Source: Fragilariopsis cylindrus CCMP1102 (Eukaryota > Bacillariophyta > Bacillariophyceae > Bacillariales > Bacillariaceae). Taken from it: a stretch of 64,000 nt of DNA. Below are positions 1 through 10,867 of the stretch, in pieces. The position numbers and the translations under genes were made by a program. Every line of letters begins with the position of its first letter. Position 1 is the stretch's first letter. The notes beneath the pieces were generated by a model. That model worked only from the letters and a program-made list of their open reading frames with translations. It had not been told where the DNA came from and did not search any database. The DNA lies in the NCBI GenBank assembly GCA_900095095.1, contig FMBT01000322.1, positions 186,001 through 250,000 of the forward strand, read 5' to 3'.

Positions 1-1417
1 GAATTAATAATGGATAATGTTTCTTATCTTGGAAACCATCAAAGATACGAATCAAATCTGGATCGTCGTCGTAATTGCTACCATCATCATCATTGCTGTT
101 GTTGTTGTTTATAACCACATCACCATCATTGTCGTATATGTTCCATGAATCAAGACATTCTGCACGGAATTCAATAAAGACTTGTTTTCCAAAATCTGAA
201 TCCTTCCTACTAAGATTATGATGACTTCCTTTTGTTGTTAAAAAGAAATGTAAGGCAATTGGATACATACGAATAAGATTCAATAATCGTTGTTTGTTCC
301 GAATCATCAAGATCATATCATGATTTTTATTTGTATCATCGTCATCGTCGTCGTCATCATCGTAAGCTATGTTCTTGTTCTTGTTCTTGTTATGAGTAGG
401 AATATACGTACATACATTCCTTGCTAAATCACGTGATGCATTTGTTAATTCACCCCACATGGTACGTGCATCACAATATCGATCATAGGTGGTATTCACT
501 CTATAACCTAACAGTAAGGCAATAATTGTCCCCAATGTTGTGGAAAGAGGTTCCATACTTTTTTCCAGTCTTTCTAAATTATTTATAAATTCTAATCCTG
601 TTAATCCTGTAAAGAAATCACCATGAAGTGCTATAGCTGATAACATAATTGATATACTGGTAATAATGGTGAAATCTGGAAATAGTAATCGTTGGAATGG
701 TGAATCTTTAAATATTGTGGCTGTTATAATCAGATGACGCCATGGTGATTTATGTTTCCTCCACATTTCGGATGTATAATTCAAATCACGTGTTGGAGAT
801 AATCGATCTTTCCGTTTCACTCGATCATAGGAATCAGTTTCTATACCATTATTTGTTTTATTCATTCGTATCAATCTGGATTCATAATATTTTGGTGGTG
901 GTAATGAAGAAATAGCATCATTGATGATGTCGTCGTCATCCTTATCATTATCAGTTCCACTATTAGTTGTCGTAGAAAAGAACTTGAATAGTGGCACCTG
1001 CTGTGATGAGTAGTTGGATGCTGTCGTTTTCAACTTTGGCAGCAGCAACTTATTTGATGATGGATAACAAGGAGGCAAGGATGATAATTGTAACCGACGA
1101 AAATCACTACGAATACTAGTTTGTGATGTTCCCGCTTTTATTGTTCGTCGTTGCACATCATAGAACTGCCGATGACTTGTGGTGGTGTTTCCATAACTAC
1201 GTTCATCGTTACCGCTGTTAATGATACTGCTGCTAGGTCTGACAAGATAAGATAAACTCGGCATCGTAGTCGTCGTCGTTGTCCGTTTCGTCTTATTAGG
1301 AGTACTTCTGATGGTGGAATATAAGGATGATGATGATAGGACGGAGGAGACAACAGCGAAGGAATAAGGGGTGAATCTACTGCTTTTCGCCATCGTCGTT
1401 AGCACCGATGACATCAT
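1..1417 (-). CDS. Bestrophin-like anion channel, 3' end cut off by the window
   Basis: One uninterrupted reading frame of about 472 codons starts at the ATG ending at 1417 (a second ATG follows at once) and is still open at base 1. The N-terminal 150 or so residues are Ser/Thr-rich and look like a targeting region. The body matches the second bestrophin-like protein of this window (26824-28586) nearly block for block: TRDLNYT, KHKSPW, a first hydrophobic segment, then LLGYRVNTTYDRYC, MWGELTN, SRDLARNVC and a PIALHFFLTTKGSHH stretch. This is the bestrophin/UPF0187 type with chloroplast relatives in algae; such proteins are anion or bicarbonate channels in thylakoid or envelope membranes. Unlike its paralogue, it has no intron at the KHKSPW codons. 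A poly-Asp insertion (about 335-360) sits where the paralogue has Ser/Asn. Family is well supported; membrane location is inferred. Confidence 0.85.
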   Translation of the reverse strand, partial: MMSSVLTTMAKSSRFTPYSFAVVSSVLSSSSLYSTIRSTPNKTKRTTTTTTMPSLSYLVRPSSSIINSGNDERSYGNTTTSHRQFYDVQRRTIKAGTSQTSIRSDFRRLQLSSLPPCYPSSNKLLLPKLKTTASNYSSQQVPLFKFFSTTTNSGTDNDKDDDDIINDAISSLPPPKYYESRLIRMNKTNNGIETDSYDRVKRKDRLSPTRDLNYTSEMWRKHKSPWRHLIITATIFKDSPFQRLLFPDFTIITSISIMLSAIALHGDFFTGLTGLEFINNLERLEKSMEPLSTTLGTIIALLLGYRVNTTYDRYCDARTMWGELTNASRDLARNVCTYIPTHNKNKNKNIAYDDDDDDDDDTNKNHDMILMIRNKQRLLNLIRMYPIALHFFLTTKGSHHNLSRKDSDFGKQVFIEFRAECLDSWNIYDNDGDVVINNNNSNDDDGSNYDDDPDLIRIFDGFQDKKHYPLLI

Positions 1418-2724
1418 TGTTTTTATTTTCGTGTCTGCCACTTATTTCTGGTACCGCAGTTGGTTTGATTGATGTCTCCTATAACTGCGCTTGGAATGTT
1501 GGGCATTAAAATATGATTAGTACGATGATGATAGTCCTATTGCAGTAGGTTGTTGATTGTTGTTCATGTGTTGTTTGTTGATGTCTTGTGTCGTTCGATG
1601 TAACACTTACTTCTTTGCTAGTGGGTACTATCTCTGCTCTAGCAGGCTCCGGCGGGAAGACTTAGTTGCGCTAAGAAGTGTGGTCCTAACCTCTCTCAAC
1701 AGGATGATCTCTTATGATTTATGATATCATTTCAATGTCCGTTTAGCCGCCATCAATAGAACAAGTAGCAATATCATAAGTAATTATTGGCGTCTACTAG
1801 TACTGTCCGTATGATTTCGCGCCGTACGTACTACCGGTAGTACTGAGTAAAAACAAAGTTCGCTTTATTTGAAAAATTATTATAAGTAGTCGAATGAGTC
1901 TAATCCCTTGGTTTTTCGTTTCACAACAACAACACCACAAAGATATCATGTTTTGAAGCCACGTTCCAAAACTTACTATCAATTTTCGCCCCCAAATATA
2001 TTTTGAAAATATATACAATGTTAGTAGGACTATCCTGCTGTGGTCCTATATTCATTCGCCTATACCTGTATATTAATTCAATATATATTTGCATTGCAGG
2101 CGAGGTAAGCATAGAACAGTTAAGTTGATATCGATATAATAGATTGAGGTGTCAGTCAAACAAGGTAAGTTGTAATCAACGGCATATTCCTTCCAAACTA
2201 TTTATTTAGATGACACACGAAACTGTGATATCTATTTAAACACGCTACTGTATGCATACATAGTCCTATCTAGCTAGCTAAATACTCGACTGTCGACTCT
2301 ACTAGAAAGTGTCGACCTATTATCGAGTCTCATACTTTGTCCATCTGTTAAAATGATTAACCCCCCCCCCCTTTTGGGGGGCCTAGCCTCCCTAGTCGTC
2401 TTATCTATAAGTATTAAAGATAGGTTCTGATCAACAAATCGGAATCGGAATCGGAATCGAATCGAATCCAAAATCGTCCAACATACAGAACGTATAGTAG
2501 TTGGATGGATCAATAATAAAACATTACAAACGAATGTCGAGAATGAATGAAGTGGATGGATGGATGGACAAATTGTCAAAATGCAGGATAAATAACGAAG
2601 AAAGCAATCGAAGGTAACAGACCGACTGTACAGTGCAACATATTACATCCTACAGTACAATACAAAAGCAAATAGTTATTATAGCAGCAAATTGAAATCT
2701 TCTATTTTATCTTTGTTTATTTTG
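1418..2724. other. Intergenic, no gene seen
   Basis: About 1.3 kb between two minus-strand genes. It should hold the promoter of the bestrophin-like gene on the left and, at its right end, the downstream side of the PAQR-like gene. Short open frames here have no coding character. A C-run facing a G-run at about 2355-2382 can fold on itself, and a GGAATC-type short tandem lies near 2440-2465. A motif around 1945-1970 (ATATCATGTTTT followed by CCACGTT) recurs elsewhere in the window. Confidence 0.6.
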
Positions 2725-3795
2725 TTATGTAGAAGATACATTAAACCACATTGTATACCACATGGATAGGAACATTAATAATGAACTAACATGAAATAAT
2801 TCATGTGGACCAAATATTATATCACGTTGTTGTTGTATATGTAATTTTGGTTTTGGCCATTGAAATGAATAAGCAATTGCACCTAATGTAATAAATATTC
2901 CACCAGAGAATATACTCATTGCTTCACGGATATGACATGTACGAAATAATGTGGGTACTAATGGCAATCCTGCCCATCCTTGTACCATAAAAATTAATCC
3001 ATTGAAATAATGTGGACAATCAGGTATAAACCATTTCATTATCGTACCAGCAATAGCGGATATCCATACCACAAGTTCTAATACAAAGTATAATGGATGG
3101 TTTCCCAACAATAATTTACCTAATGAGGAATAGATTAAGGCAATACCAACAAATATTGCTGTAAAATCTAATTTTCTGGTAAACAAATGCCAATAATTGG
3201 ATTTCCATTTATAGGTATGTAATGTTGCTGATATAATCATAATTGATTCGATAGCCAAATTAAATAATATTGTGGATAAAACTAATATATTATTTGAATT
3301 ATTTGGTGTTGAAGGACTTATTGTACTTGTAATACTTGCACTTGCGCTTGCTGCTGATGCACTTTTACTTATAGCACGGAAATATAATGGTAATCCAAAT
3401 AAAAATGGATATAATATTGCACCATATTTATGAAATTGACCACGTAATATTGGTTTGTCAACATATATTCCACTACTACTATCTTCTTTATCTTCTTCTG
3501 CTGCTTCTGATGTTGCCGCAATAGTAGCTACTACGGATGCTGCGACTCGAGTAGGCGTCGCATCGTGCGTCAAATCATGTGTCGTCTTCGTCTTGGTCTT
3601 CAATGTTGAAGAAGGTCGTTGTCGTTTTATTATTACTGAAGTTAAAGACGTTGCTGCCTTCGTCGTTGTGCTTATTGGTTTCGCTGCAATGACATAATAA
3701 ACATTTCCTGCTTGATGACCAGTTATAGAAACGAGCACTACGACGACGACGTACAAAAAGCAACCACCACTTATTGTACTACTACGTGTATTCAT
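2725..3795 (-). CDS. PAQR / hemolysin III (HlyIII)-family seven-helix membrane protein
   Basis: 356 residues, ATG at 3795. An N-terminal hydrophobic stretch (about residues 12-28) fits a signal peptide or anchor, followed by a Thr/Lys/Ala-rich linker to about residue 105. From there come seven hydrophobic segments. The family signature is visible: S-A-T-L-H after the second helix (Ser-x3-His), an Asp in KLDFTAIFVG, and a C-terminal H-E-L-F-H (His-x3-His). This Ser/His/Asp/His/His set is the metal site of the PAQR/HlyIII (CREST) superfamily, whose members include adiponectin receptors and bacterial HlyIII/YqfA; despite the name most members are not toxins. Substrate and membrane are unknown. 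The 5' flank (3806-3905) is a CAGCAA/CAGCAT-type microsatellite. Confidence 0.85.
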   Translation of the reverse strand: MNTRSSTISGGCFLYVVVVVLVSITGHQAGNVYYVIAAKPISTTTKAATSLTSVIIKRQRPSSTLKTKTKTTHDLTHDATPTRVAASVVATIAATSEAAEEDKEDSSSGIYVDKPILRGQFHKYGAILYPFLFGLPLYFRAISKSASAASASASITSTISPSTPNNSNNILVLSTILFNLAIESIMIISATLHTYKWKSNYWHLFTRKLDFTAIFVGIALIYSSLGKLLLGNHPLYFVLELVVWISAIAGTIMKWFIPDCPHYFNGLIFMVQGWAGLPLVPTLFRTCHIREAMSIFSGGIFITLGAIAYSFQWPKPKLHIQQQRDIIFGPHELFHVSSLLMFLSMWYTMWFNVSST

Positions 3796-4885
3796 ATTGC
3801 GTGACTTTTTGTTGCTGTTGCTGTTGCTGTTGCTGTCGCTGATACTGTTGCTGTTTCTGATGCTGATGCTGATGCTAATGCTAATGCTAATGCTGATGTT
3901 GTTGTTTCGTTACGCTGGTATCACTGTAACGTACTTATTGGCGTTTGGATCAATCGACTTATGTAGATAGGAAAGATGATTAACAGTGCCTATTACTTTG
4001 ATTGATTGTACAATTAATTGGCTGCGTAATGAATAACTTACTGCTTACTACAAGTAGTACACACAATTTAAAAAAATAAAGTTTTAACAAAAGCATTGCT
4101 GCATATGCATATGCATATGCATGCATGGCTGTCTGTGGATCTTGTTGAGCTGTGTGGACGAAAAATAATAAAAATATTTTTTTGAAATTTATCTGTTAAT
4201 TAATTTATTCTACCGTTAATGCGTCAGCAAGTATATATGCCCATGATGTGTTGAGATGTTGAGATCTACAGTATGTTGTAATCGAAAAAAAATAACACGA
4301 AACAACTATATCATGTCCTGTGGTACTTGCTACCTGTACTGCATGTGAAAGAGAGACTTTCTTGTGGACTGCAATGATACATCTGGTTAGTATGGAAGCA
4401 TAAAATCCAAGATGGTATGTGGCAATATCATTGAGAACTCCAGGAGCATGCAGTGCATATGCATAATGATGTGTACAAACATCATTGATTTGTTGCGGGT
4501 ATGTTTTTATTTATACAGCGCCTTAATACCTAAACATGGGAAATAGAACAGCGAAAAATGCTTTGACCCTCCCTATGTCCAAATGGACCATTCCAGATGG
4601 TTGGAAATCACTCACAAAGTCATGATACCATTTAGTCTGTTTGGTATAAATTTGTCCTCTAGTGAAAGTTGTTCAACCAAATAACATAAAATATATGCTC
4701 TTACAGTATGGTTTTTGGTACTCAAAATAACGAGGAAAAACTAATTGCTACCTGTACCACTCCACTTTCTGGCATTCTTACACATCCTAGCATGTATGAA
4801 GTCCCAATCAGATAATCTGAGCTTTTAATATGCATAGGCTGGATACCTGGACCGAACTTTGGGACGCTAGGTATGTGTTCTTCGC
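3796..4885. other. Intergenic with microsatellites
   Basis: Holds the 5' flank of the PAQR-like gene with a TTGCTG/CTGATG tract (3806-3905) and a TGCATA tandem at about 4100-4125. From roughly 4500 rightward the sequence becomes non-coding repeat-like DNA into which the Copia element at 4891 inserted. No gene seen. Confidence 0.5.
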
Positions 4886-4890
4886 ACTGG

Positions 4891-5108
4891 TGTAAATGTA
4901 TCTAGCTACCTAAGTTCACTAGACTGAAGACCTTCTATGCTATTAACGTATGTAAATAGTGTTTATTAGAAGGGTGAGCTTAGTAGCTCTCTATGATTGG
5001 CTATATCTACTCGTACGGTGTATGTGTGGTCTGACCCTGGTCGGTCATACCACTCATATGGTCTGTCCTGGTCGGTCATTCCATAGTGACACTCGCCTTA
5101 CGCCTACA
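4891..5108 (-). repeat. LTR (3' LTR of the Copia element)
   Basis: 218 bp, begins TGTAAATG and ends GCCTACA, identical by eye to the copy at 14205-14422. The duplicated target ACTGG lies at 4886-4890. The last codons of the pol-like ORF run about 33 bp into this LTR. Confidence 0.95.
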
Positions 5109-8100
5109 CTTCCCCACACTTACAGAATCTAGAGCATCTGGATTGTACTGTGATGCAGACTGTAATAGTGATATAAGTGGGTTAGATCTGTAAGTGGAGA
5201 CGGACACATAATTGATTATGTGTGCTTTGTCATTAGAATGATCAATATAGGTAGTATATGCCGGTTTGCGTCTTCCCATAAAGACGTCCGTGTGCTCGTA
5301 AAATTTTGTTCTCCCTGTTGGCTTGCTCAGAGAATCACTGTAATTTTCATCTGTCGATGTATCGACAAAATCAATGAACTTGTCGTCTGTCCATTGTAAT
5401 ATAATAAAGTGTTTCATTTCTACATGTCTTGTTCTTCTTGTTGGTTGTTGTGCGTTCGCTAATCGAACTGCCCCTTGATTATCTGCTAAAATTGGTGTTG
5501 GTGCGTCCATAATAATACCAATTTCTTCTAATATCCATCTTAGGTATAAAGCTGCTTTTCCAGCGTCTGCCATATTCGTGAATTCAGCTTCTGTTGAGCT
5601 TTGTGCTATTGTTGGTTGTAGTCTCGTACGATAATAAACTGCTGCTCCTGCTAACATCATAATGATACCACCCATCGATCTCCTTTCAGTTCTGTCTGAT
5701 GCCCATGTGGTGTCGCATGAACCAGTGATTTCTAATGCATTCCATTGTTCATCAAATTTATGTAGTTGAGATGGTGCTGATATTGGTGATGGATCTGGTC
5801 GTATTGGAAGGTCCATTCGCGGTTCTGGTCTCCAGTAGGTAAGTCCATCCATTCTTGTTGCGTTGAGGTATCCAAATACTTGCTTGACTGCCTCATAATG
5901 TATTTGAGCCGGGTGGTGCGAGTGTTGACTTAATGTTATTACTGCTATTGATATATCCACACGACATACTGTTAGTGCATAGATTAATTCACCAATTGTT
6001 TGTCTGTAACTAAAACCCATGCGTTTTTCTAATTCCTTCTGTTCTTTAATTGATTCTGGTCCTCTACTTGATTGTATATCTGATTGGTATTTTGAATCAC
6101 TTTTCATTGGTGTTGGTGGTGATCTAATTTTTAAATTACTCCATCCATGATGTGATACAATCTTATCGATATACGTTGCGCAATGGACATGGTTGTAGTA
6201 TCTTGTTTGTTCCACATTAACTCCATTGAATTTTCTAATTGTACCTAATTGATTTAGTGGATTAGTCATACGGTCCTGTATTTGTTTTCCTATTCGGTCG
6301 CACTCTGATGAATCTTTGTTGGCTACTAGAAAGTCATCGACTTGACGTAGGATGAGTGTCAAGTTGTCTTGGTCATCTCTTTTGTAGTAGAGGCAGGGTT
6401 CATGCACTGTTGCTGTAAAGCCTAACTCGTCAATGATCATCTTGGAGATGTACTTGTCCCATAGTCGTGGCGATTCCGGGTGTCCTTGTAGTGCTTTTCT
6501 AACTGGTATCACATAGCCTTCAGGTATTGGTTCCTTTCCAAGATGTTCTTCCCACCACTGTTTAAACTGGGCGTCTGGTCTCATAAAGAATGGGGATGTT
6601 GGTGCTGGTGCCTCTGCAAATGCGTTGCCTACATCATATCCCTTACAGATTAGATTCATTGCTGCTGATATTGCCCATGTCAATCGGTGGACTGGTTGTT
6701 CCACACAAGCTGCATATGTTTCTGCAAGTGTGATTGCTGCTCCATATCGCGGTCCTCCATTGCATGTGCCTCTTGATTTCCGTATCGTATCCCCGGTTAG
6801 TGGATCTTCCTTGTTAACATACGACCATACCCATGGCAGTACTGTCATCCATTGATCTGATTTGACTGGCTCTCCAAACATGCCAACCTTTTCGTATCGG
6901 TCCAGTTGTTTCCATTCTGATTTAAGGAAATCATCCCATTCTGGTGTAAGCATAAGTTTATTACGTTTCATTAGGTTTATTTTTACTTTTTCTCTAATTG
7001 AATCACCTGAATCGATTTGTTGTGGCCATTTTGTTTTGTCTACCCATATGTCTTCTTCATTGTTGATGCTGTTGAGGTGATGCGCGATTACATTTAGTTG
7101 ATCTGATTGTAACGTTGGTACGCCTTCTCCACTCATTGCGAATCCTACTAATGATCCAAATTCTAATTTGATTGATGATTGATTATCGATTCTTGCTTGA
7201 TGAATGGCGTTGATGATGTCTTGCTCCGTCCTAATTGGTTGATTATTCACTGTTGATATTATTGTTCCTCTTAATCTTCTCTTCCATGATCGAATATGGC
7301 GATGGGTTGAGGTTCCAACTTGAAATTCCACTAATTCCATCGCTTGTTTCATATCAGGGTGTGTAGACACTATCATTCCTAACGTTGGATGATACGATTT
7401 TTCATTTAATGGGATCGTATGCGATGTAGTGTGTACATATTTGTTTGTTGATACATCTAATGTTGCCAGTTCATGTTTTAAATCACCTATTTCTGGTCGT
7501 CTAAATGCTCTTTTTAGTTTGTTTACCCTCCTGTCCGTCCATCGTTGTTGTTTCCTGTTCATTGTTGCTGCTGCTGCTGCTGTGTATGGTAGCGGTGAAT
7601 TCAGTAGATTGCTTTCCAATATATCTGTCGCTGATGGGGATTGCTTATCTTTTAAGTGTAGATCTATCCTTTCAGGGTTCGTGGCAGTTGTGTGGTCGGC
7701 GCTTCCGGTAAATACCTCCATTAGATGCTTTGATGCCGGTGATCGATTCGTCGGTCTGTCGCCATATTGTATCTCATCCTTTGAATCATGCTTAGCTGTT
7801 TTGATTGCTCCTGTATTGATATCCCAATACTTGATGTTGTGCATAGTATTTTGATACCCCAGGAAGATACCATCGTACGACCATGGGTTCAACGTTGTTG
7901 GTCTACTACCCGGTTTCTTTGCTGTTATCTTGGATCCAAAAGTAATTAAGCTGTCCAGTGATGGTATTTGGCCTGAGAATGCTTGTAGTGGTGTCATTTT
8001 GATCTTACTATGGTATGTACGATTGTACAGCCATGTTGCATGTAATAGTGCGTCAGCCCAAAACTCTGTTCCTAGTCTTGCCGAGTACATCATACATCTC

Positions 8101-10565
8101 ATCCGTTCCTTCAATGTCCTGTGTGGTCTTTCCACTATCCCATTCTGTGAAGATGCGTCTGCTGCTGTTGAATTGACTTCATATCCGTGAGAGTTACAAA
8201 GCTTTGTGAGCTCATGTGATTTGGATAGTTCACCTCCTCCATCCGTAGTGATTGTCGCTCCAACTTGGTCCGGTAGCAGGTCTCCAAAGAAATCAATGTC
8301 ATTATCTGTTGGTTGAATGACATACTGTTGTGCTGTCACTGCTTCGTCGAATGCTCTTGAATTGGCTAAATATCCATTTCCACTAGTTGTGATGATTGCT
8401 TTCGAGGGATTCGTTGTTCTAATGCCATGTCGTTTGAGGAATTTGTTGATGTATTCGATTGGTGGATCTTTATTCTTGATTGGATGAGTCCATAGCTTTC
8501 TTGATGATACATCAATGATAGTAAGGAATCCGATGTATCCGTCTCGACTCTTGGTGATGATTGGTCTTGCTTCACTATTCTTTCCTGCATCTATTTCTAG
8601 ATTCGATGGTCCACTTACGAAGGCCAGGTCCATATGGTACGCTTGTCCCGGTATGAAGTTGTCCTTATCTGTTGTTTTCTTGCCTCCCTTCTTGACCATC
8701 TTGCCTCTTTCGCAGAATGGACATTTGAAAAATGGTGTATTGGTTGGTAGATCGGGGATTCCTTCTACACATTTTCTTGTCTCATTCAATGTTCTTGTTG
8801 AGCAATGACCCATCCGTTGATGCCATAGTTCCAACTCCTTCATCTTCTGAGTGTATAATTGGTGTGGTGTATCCATTGTCTTTAGCTTGACGTCGGTGAA
8901 TATTGGGTGTGCTTCTTCCTTCATCTGTTCGAAGTGATGGGCTCCAATATCTGTTGCCCATGATTCATTGATTTGTTGATCAATTAATATTCTATCTTCC
9001 TTTGCTTGCATGTTGTCATTTCTCTCCATCTGTAGGTCCCGAATACGATCTGATCTTCGTGTTACTGCTCTTATGATGTGTTTGTTGTTCAATGAGTGTG
9101 GTAGTAGAACCTGGTTGGATGTCAGCCATTCCCCATTGCCAGTGCGTTTCATTTGAATTGATTCTAATTCATTCTGATTGTAATCTAAAAATCCAATTTT
9201 TCCAGTACTATTAGACGTTCCAAGGTGGTAGAACGCGTAATATTTCAATTTATGAGTGAAGTGATAGTTATCTGGTGATAATACTGTACCACTAGATAAT
9301 GGGGTATATAGTACGGGCCACTCCATGATAGAGCCTTGATCAGACAAAATTTTAATCACGCCTTCTCCCAACGCTTGGAGAGTTGTGCTTGTCTCATCGT
9401 CGGAGAATACCCCAACGTCTTGTGGGAATGCGAATTCGGTATAGTTGTGTATGATATCAATCGTGTCAGTTGCAGAGCAGTTAGCTCCAGTATCACCCTG
9501 TGCGTTGATTTCCGTGGTATATTGTACTTGTTCTCTTTTACTGAATATTCCATTCCCATCGTCATCGTTTGTATTGGCTCTCCTATTTAGCTTTTTGATT
9601 CTAAATTTTACTCGTACTGATTTTCGATTTGAAGTTGACTGTAGTTTAACTGCATTGATATTAAATGATTGTCCGTGTGTTGAACCTAGGCTGTCGGCCG
9701 GCGTGTACGCGGGAGTGAGGTCTGCTGAAGTGATTGAAAAATTTGATTTTGCTTTAGTCGCGCCGACCAAACTTTGATATGCCTTGCACGTGTTGTATCG
9801 ATATTCAATCGCGTTGATTATATAAGCTCCTGTCTCATGCATTGTTCTCCCTCCATATGTATTGTATTCGCGGATGATGTCCGTGAAGTCTTTTACAGTT
9901 CGTGTACTCTTAGTGTTAATTATAAGACGTGTATCAATTCTCTGTTCGTTTCCCGACTCATGATTGTTAAATATTTGTTGTGTATTACTGTTCTGTTTGT
10001 TTTCTTTCCCACGTGCGTTTGTTAAGGAATCTTCGATCGTGTTTGTTGGTTCTTGTCCGCATGGGGGATTCGTCAATACTTTACAAACATGTGTCTTCAT
10101 CTCCGATTCGGAATTTCCATTGATTTTTGATACTTTTTCAATCGTATTCGTTGGAGTTGTCTTAGTTGATTCCCGTGATTGCGTCTCCAGATTTTCCACG
10201 CTCTGATTTTTCTGTTTTTCCTGTACAATTCTACGTGTCACTGGTAGGATTGTTGGTTCTTTTTCCAGATATTCATTTTTCATTTCCATATTATTGATTT
10301 CGTTACAAATATTATTTTCATTACAAATCTTATCTTTACAAACTGATTCAGTTATTAATCGATTGAATTGATTGACAATGGCTTTCCTTTCGTTATTCAA
10401 CTGGACAATGGTATTGTTCGCTGCTTGTTGTTCCTGTAGATCCTTTGTATGGGCTTCGACAAAGCAGTAGTTATGATTGTTATGGTTGATGTGGTGTGGT
10501 ACGTCTTTTGATATCGTTTGTTGTTGTTTTTGTTTTGATACTTTGTTGATGATTATATTCCCCAT
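5076..10565 (-). CDS. Copia pol-like polyprotein (protease, integrase, RT, RNase H)
   Basis: One 1829-codon ORF. Recognisable parts in order: an aspartic protease site D-T-G-A in its first third; the GAG-pre-integrase zinc motif (HQRMGH then CPFC); an integrase core with TTDGGGE and the downstream NGIVERPHRTLKERMR block; the Copia reverse transcriptase with QVDDF as its catalytic YVDD equivalent and the upstream DVGNAF; and a C-terminal RNase H with STEAEF, LADNQGAV and RHVEMKHF. This is the standard Copia order, distinct from Gypsy where integrase comes last. The first 350 or so residues, rich in Asn, Lys and Thr, match no part I recognise. Confidence 0.95.
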   Translation of the reverse strand: MGNIIINKVSKQKQQQTISKDVPHHINHNNHNYCFVEAHTKDLQEQQAANNTIVQLNNERKAIVNQFNRLITESVCKDKICNENNICNEINNMEMKNEYLEKEPTILPVTRRIVQEKQKNQSVENLETQSRESTKTTPTNTIEKVSKINGNSESEMKTHVCKVLTNPPCGQEPTNTIEDSLTNARGKENKQNSNTQQIFNNHESGNEQRIDTRLIINTKSTRTVKDFTDIIREYNTYGGRTMHETGAYIINAIEYRYNTCKAYQSLVGATKAKSNFSITSADLTPAYTPADSLGSTHGQSFNINAVKLQSTSNRKSVRVKFRIKKLNRRANTNDDDGNGIFSKREQVQYTTEINAQGDTGANCSATDTIDIIHNYTEFAFPQDVGVFSDDETSTTLQALGEGVIKILSDQGSIMEWPVLYTPLSSGTVLSPDNYHFTHKLKYYAFYHLGTSNSTGKIGFLDYNQNELESIQMKRTGNGEWLTSNQVLLPHSLNNKHIIRAVTRRSDRIRDLQMERNDNMQAKEDRILIDQQINESWATDIGAHHFEQMKEEAHPIFTDVKLKTMDTPHQLYTQKMKELELWHQRMGHCSTRTLNETRKCVEGIPDLPTNTPFFKCPFCERGKMVKKGGKKTTDKDNFIPGQAYHMDLAFVSGPSNLEIDAGKNSEARPIITKSRDGYIGFLTIIDVSSRKLWTHPIKNKDPPIEYINKFLKRHGIRTTNPSKAIITTSGNGYLANSRAFDEAVTAQQYVIQPTDNDIDFFGDLLPDQVGATITTDGGGELSKSHELTKLCNSHGYEVNSTAADASSQNGIVERPHRTLKERMRCMMYSARLGTEFWADALLHATWLYNRTYHSKIKMTPLQAFSGQIPSLDSLITFGSKITAKKPGSRPTTLNPWSYDGIFLGYQNTMHNIKYWDINTGAIKTAKHDSKDEIQYGDRPTNRSPASKHLMEVFTGSADHTTATNPERIDLHLKDKQSPSATDILESNLLNSPLPYTAAAAATMNRKQQRWTDRRVNKLKRAFRRPEIGDLKHELATLDVSTNKYVHTTSHTIPLNEKSYHPTLGMIVSTHPDMKQAMELVEFQVGTSTHRHIRSWKRRLRGTIISTVNNQPIRTEQDIINAIHQARIDNQSSIKLEFGSLVGFAMSGEGVPTLQSDQLNVIAHHLNSINNEEDIWVDKTKWPQQIDSGDSIREKVKINLMKRNKLMLTPEWDDFLKSEWKQLDRYEKVGMFGEPVKSDQWMTVLPWVWSYVNKEDPLTGDTIRKSRGTCNGGPRYGAAITLAETYAACVEQPVHRLTWAISAAMNLICKGYDVGNAFAEAPAPTSPFFMRPDAQFKQWWEEHLGKEPIPEGYVIPVRKALQGHPESPRLWDKYISKMIIDELGFTATVHEPCLYYKRDDQDNLTLILRQVDDFLVANKDSSECDRIGKQIQDRMTNPLNQLGTIRKFNGVNVEQTRYYNHVHCATYIDKIVSHHGWSNLKIRSPPTPMKSDSKYQSDIQSSRGPESIKEQKELEKRMGFSYRQTIGELIYALTVCRVDISIAVITLSQHSHHPAQIHYEAVKQVFGYLNATRMDGLTYWRPEPRMDLPIRPDPSPISAPSQLHKFDEQWNALEITGSCDTTWASDRTERRSMGGIIMMLAGAAVYYRTRLQPTIAQSSTEAEFTNMADAGKAALYLRWILEEIGIIMDAPTPILADNQGAVRLANAQQPTRRTRHVEMKHFIILQWTDDKFIDFVDTSTDENYSDSLSKPTGRTKFYEHTDVFMGRRKPAYTTYIDHSNDKAHIINYVSVSTYRSNPLISLLQSASQYNPDALDSVSVGKCRRKASVTME

Positions 10566-10867
10566 TATTCTATTTTCTGATGGTGACGATGGTATATGTG
10601 GTGTTTTCTTGCGTACAGGCTGTTCCGATCTCTCGGGACAGCATGTTTGTCACTCTTCCTCTTCGTCGTCCTTAGTCCATTCCTCACACTCTTCTCTTAT
10701 TGCCTCGTCTGATGCATAGGTTGGGAGTGATCTCATGACCCTGTTGATCATTACTGGACGGTTTGATTTGTAGTACTTATCTGCATTGGTATCGTAAGTT
10801 TCCTTATTTGTTGTTGCAAATTTTGTTGCGTGTGATATTTGAGCTCCGATTCTGCATATCTGATCAC

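Noticed and set aside
1620-1720. Possible tRNA-like stretch
   Set aside because: No acceptor-stem pairing or TTCGA-type loop could be laid out.
2274-2579. Minus-strand open frame of 101 codons
   Set aside because: Crosses a C-run and GGAATC-type repeats; no protein-like pattern.
7429-7854. Plus-strand open frames across the Copia pol region
   Set aside because: Antisense shadows of the pol-like ORF; the same applies to similar frames over the gag-like ORF.
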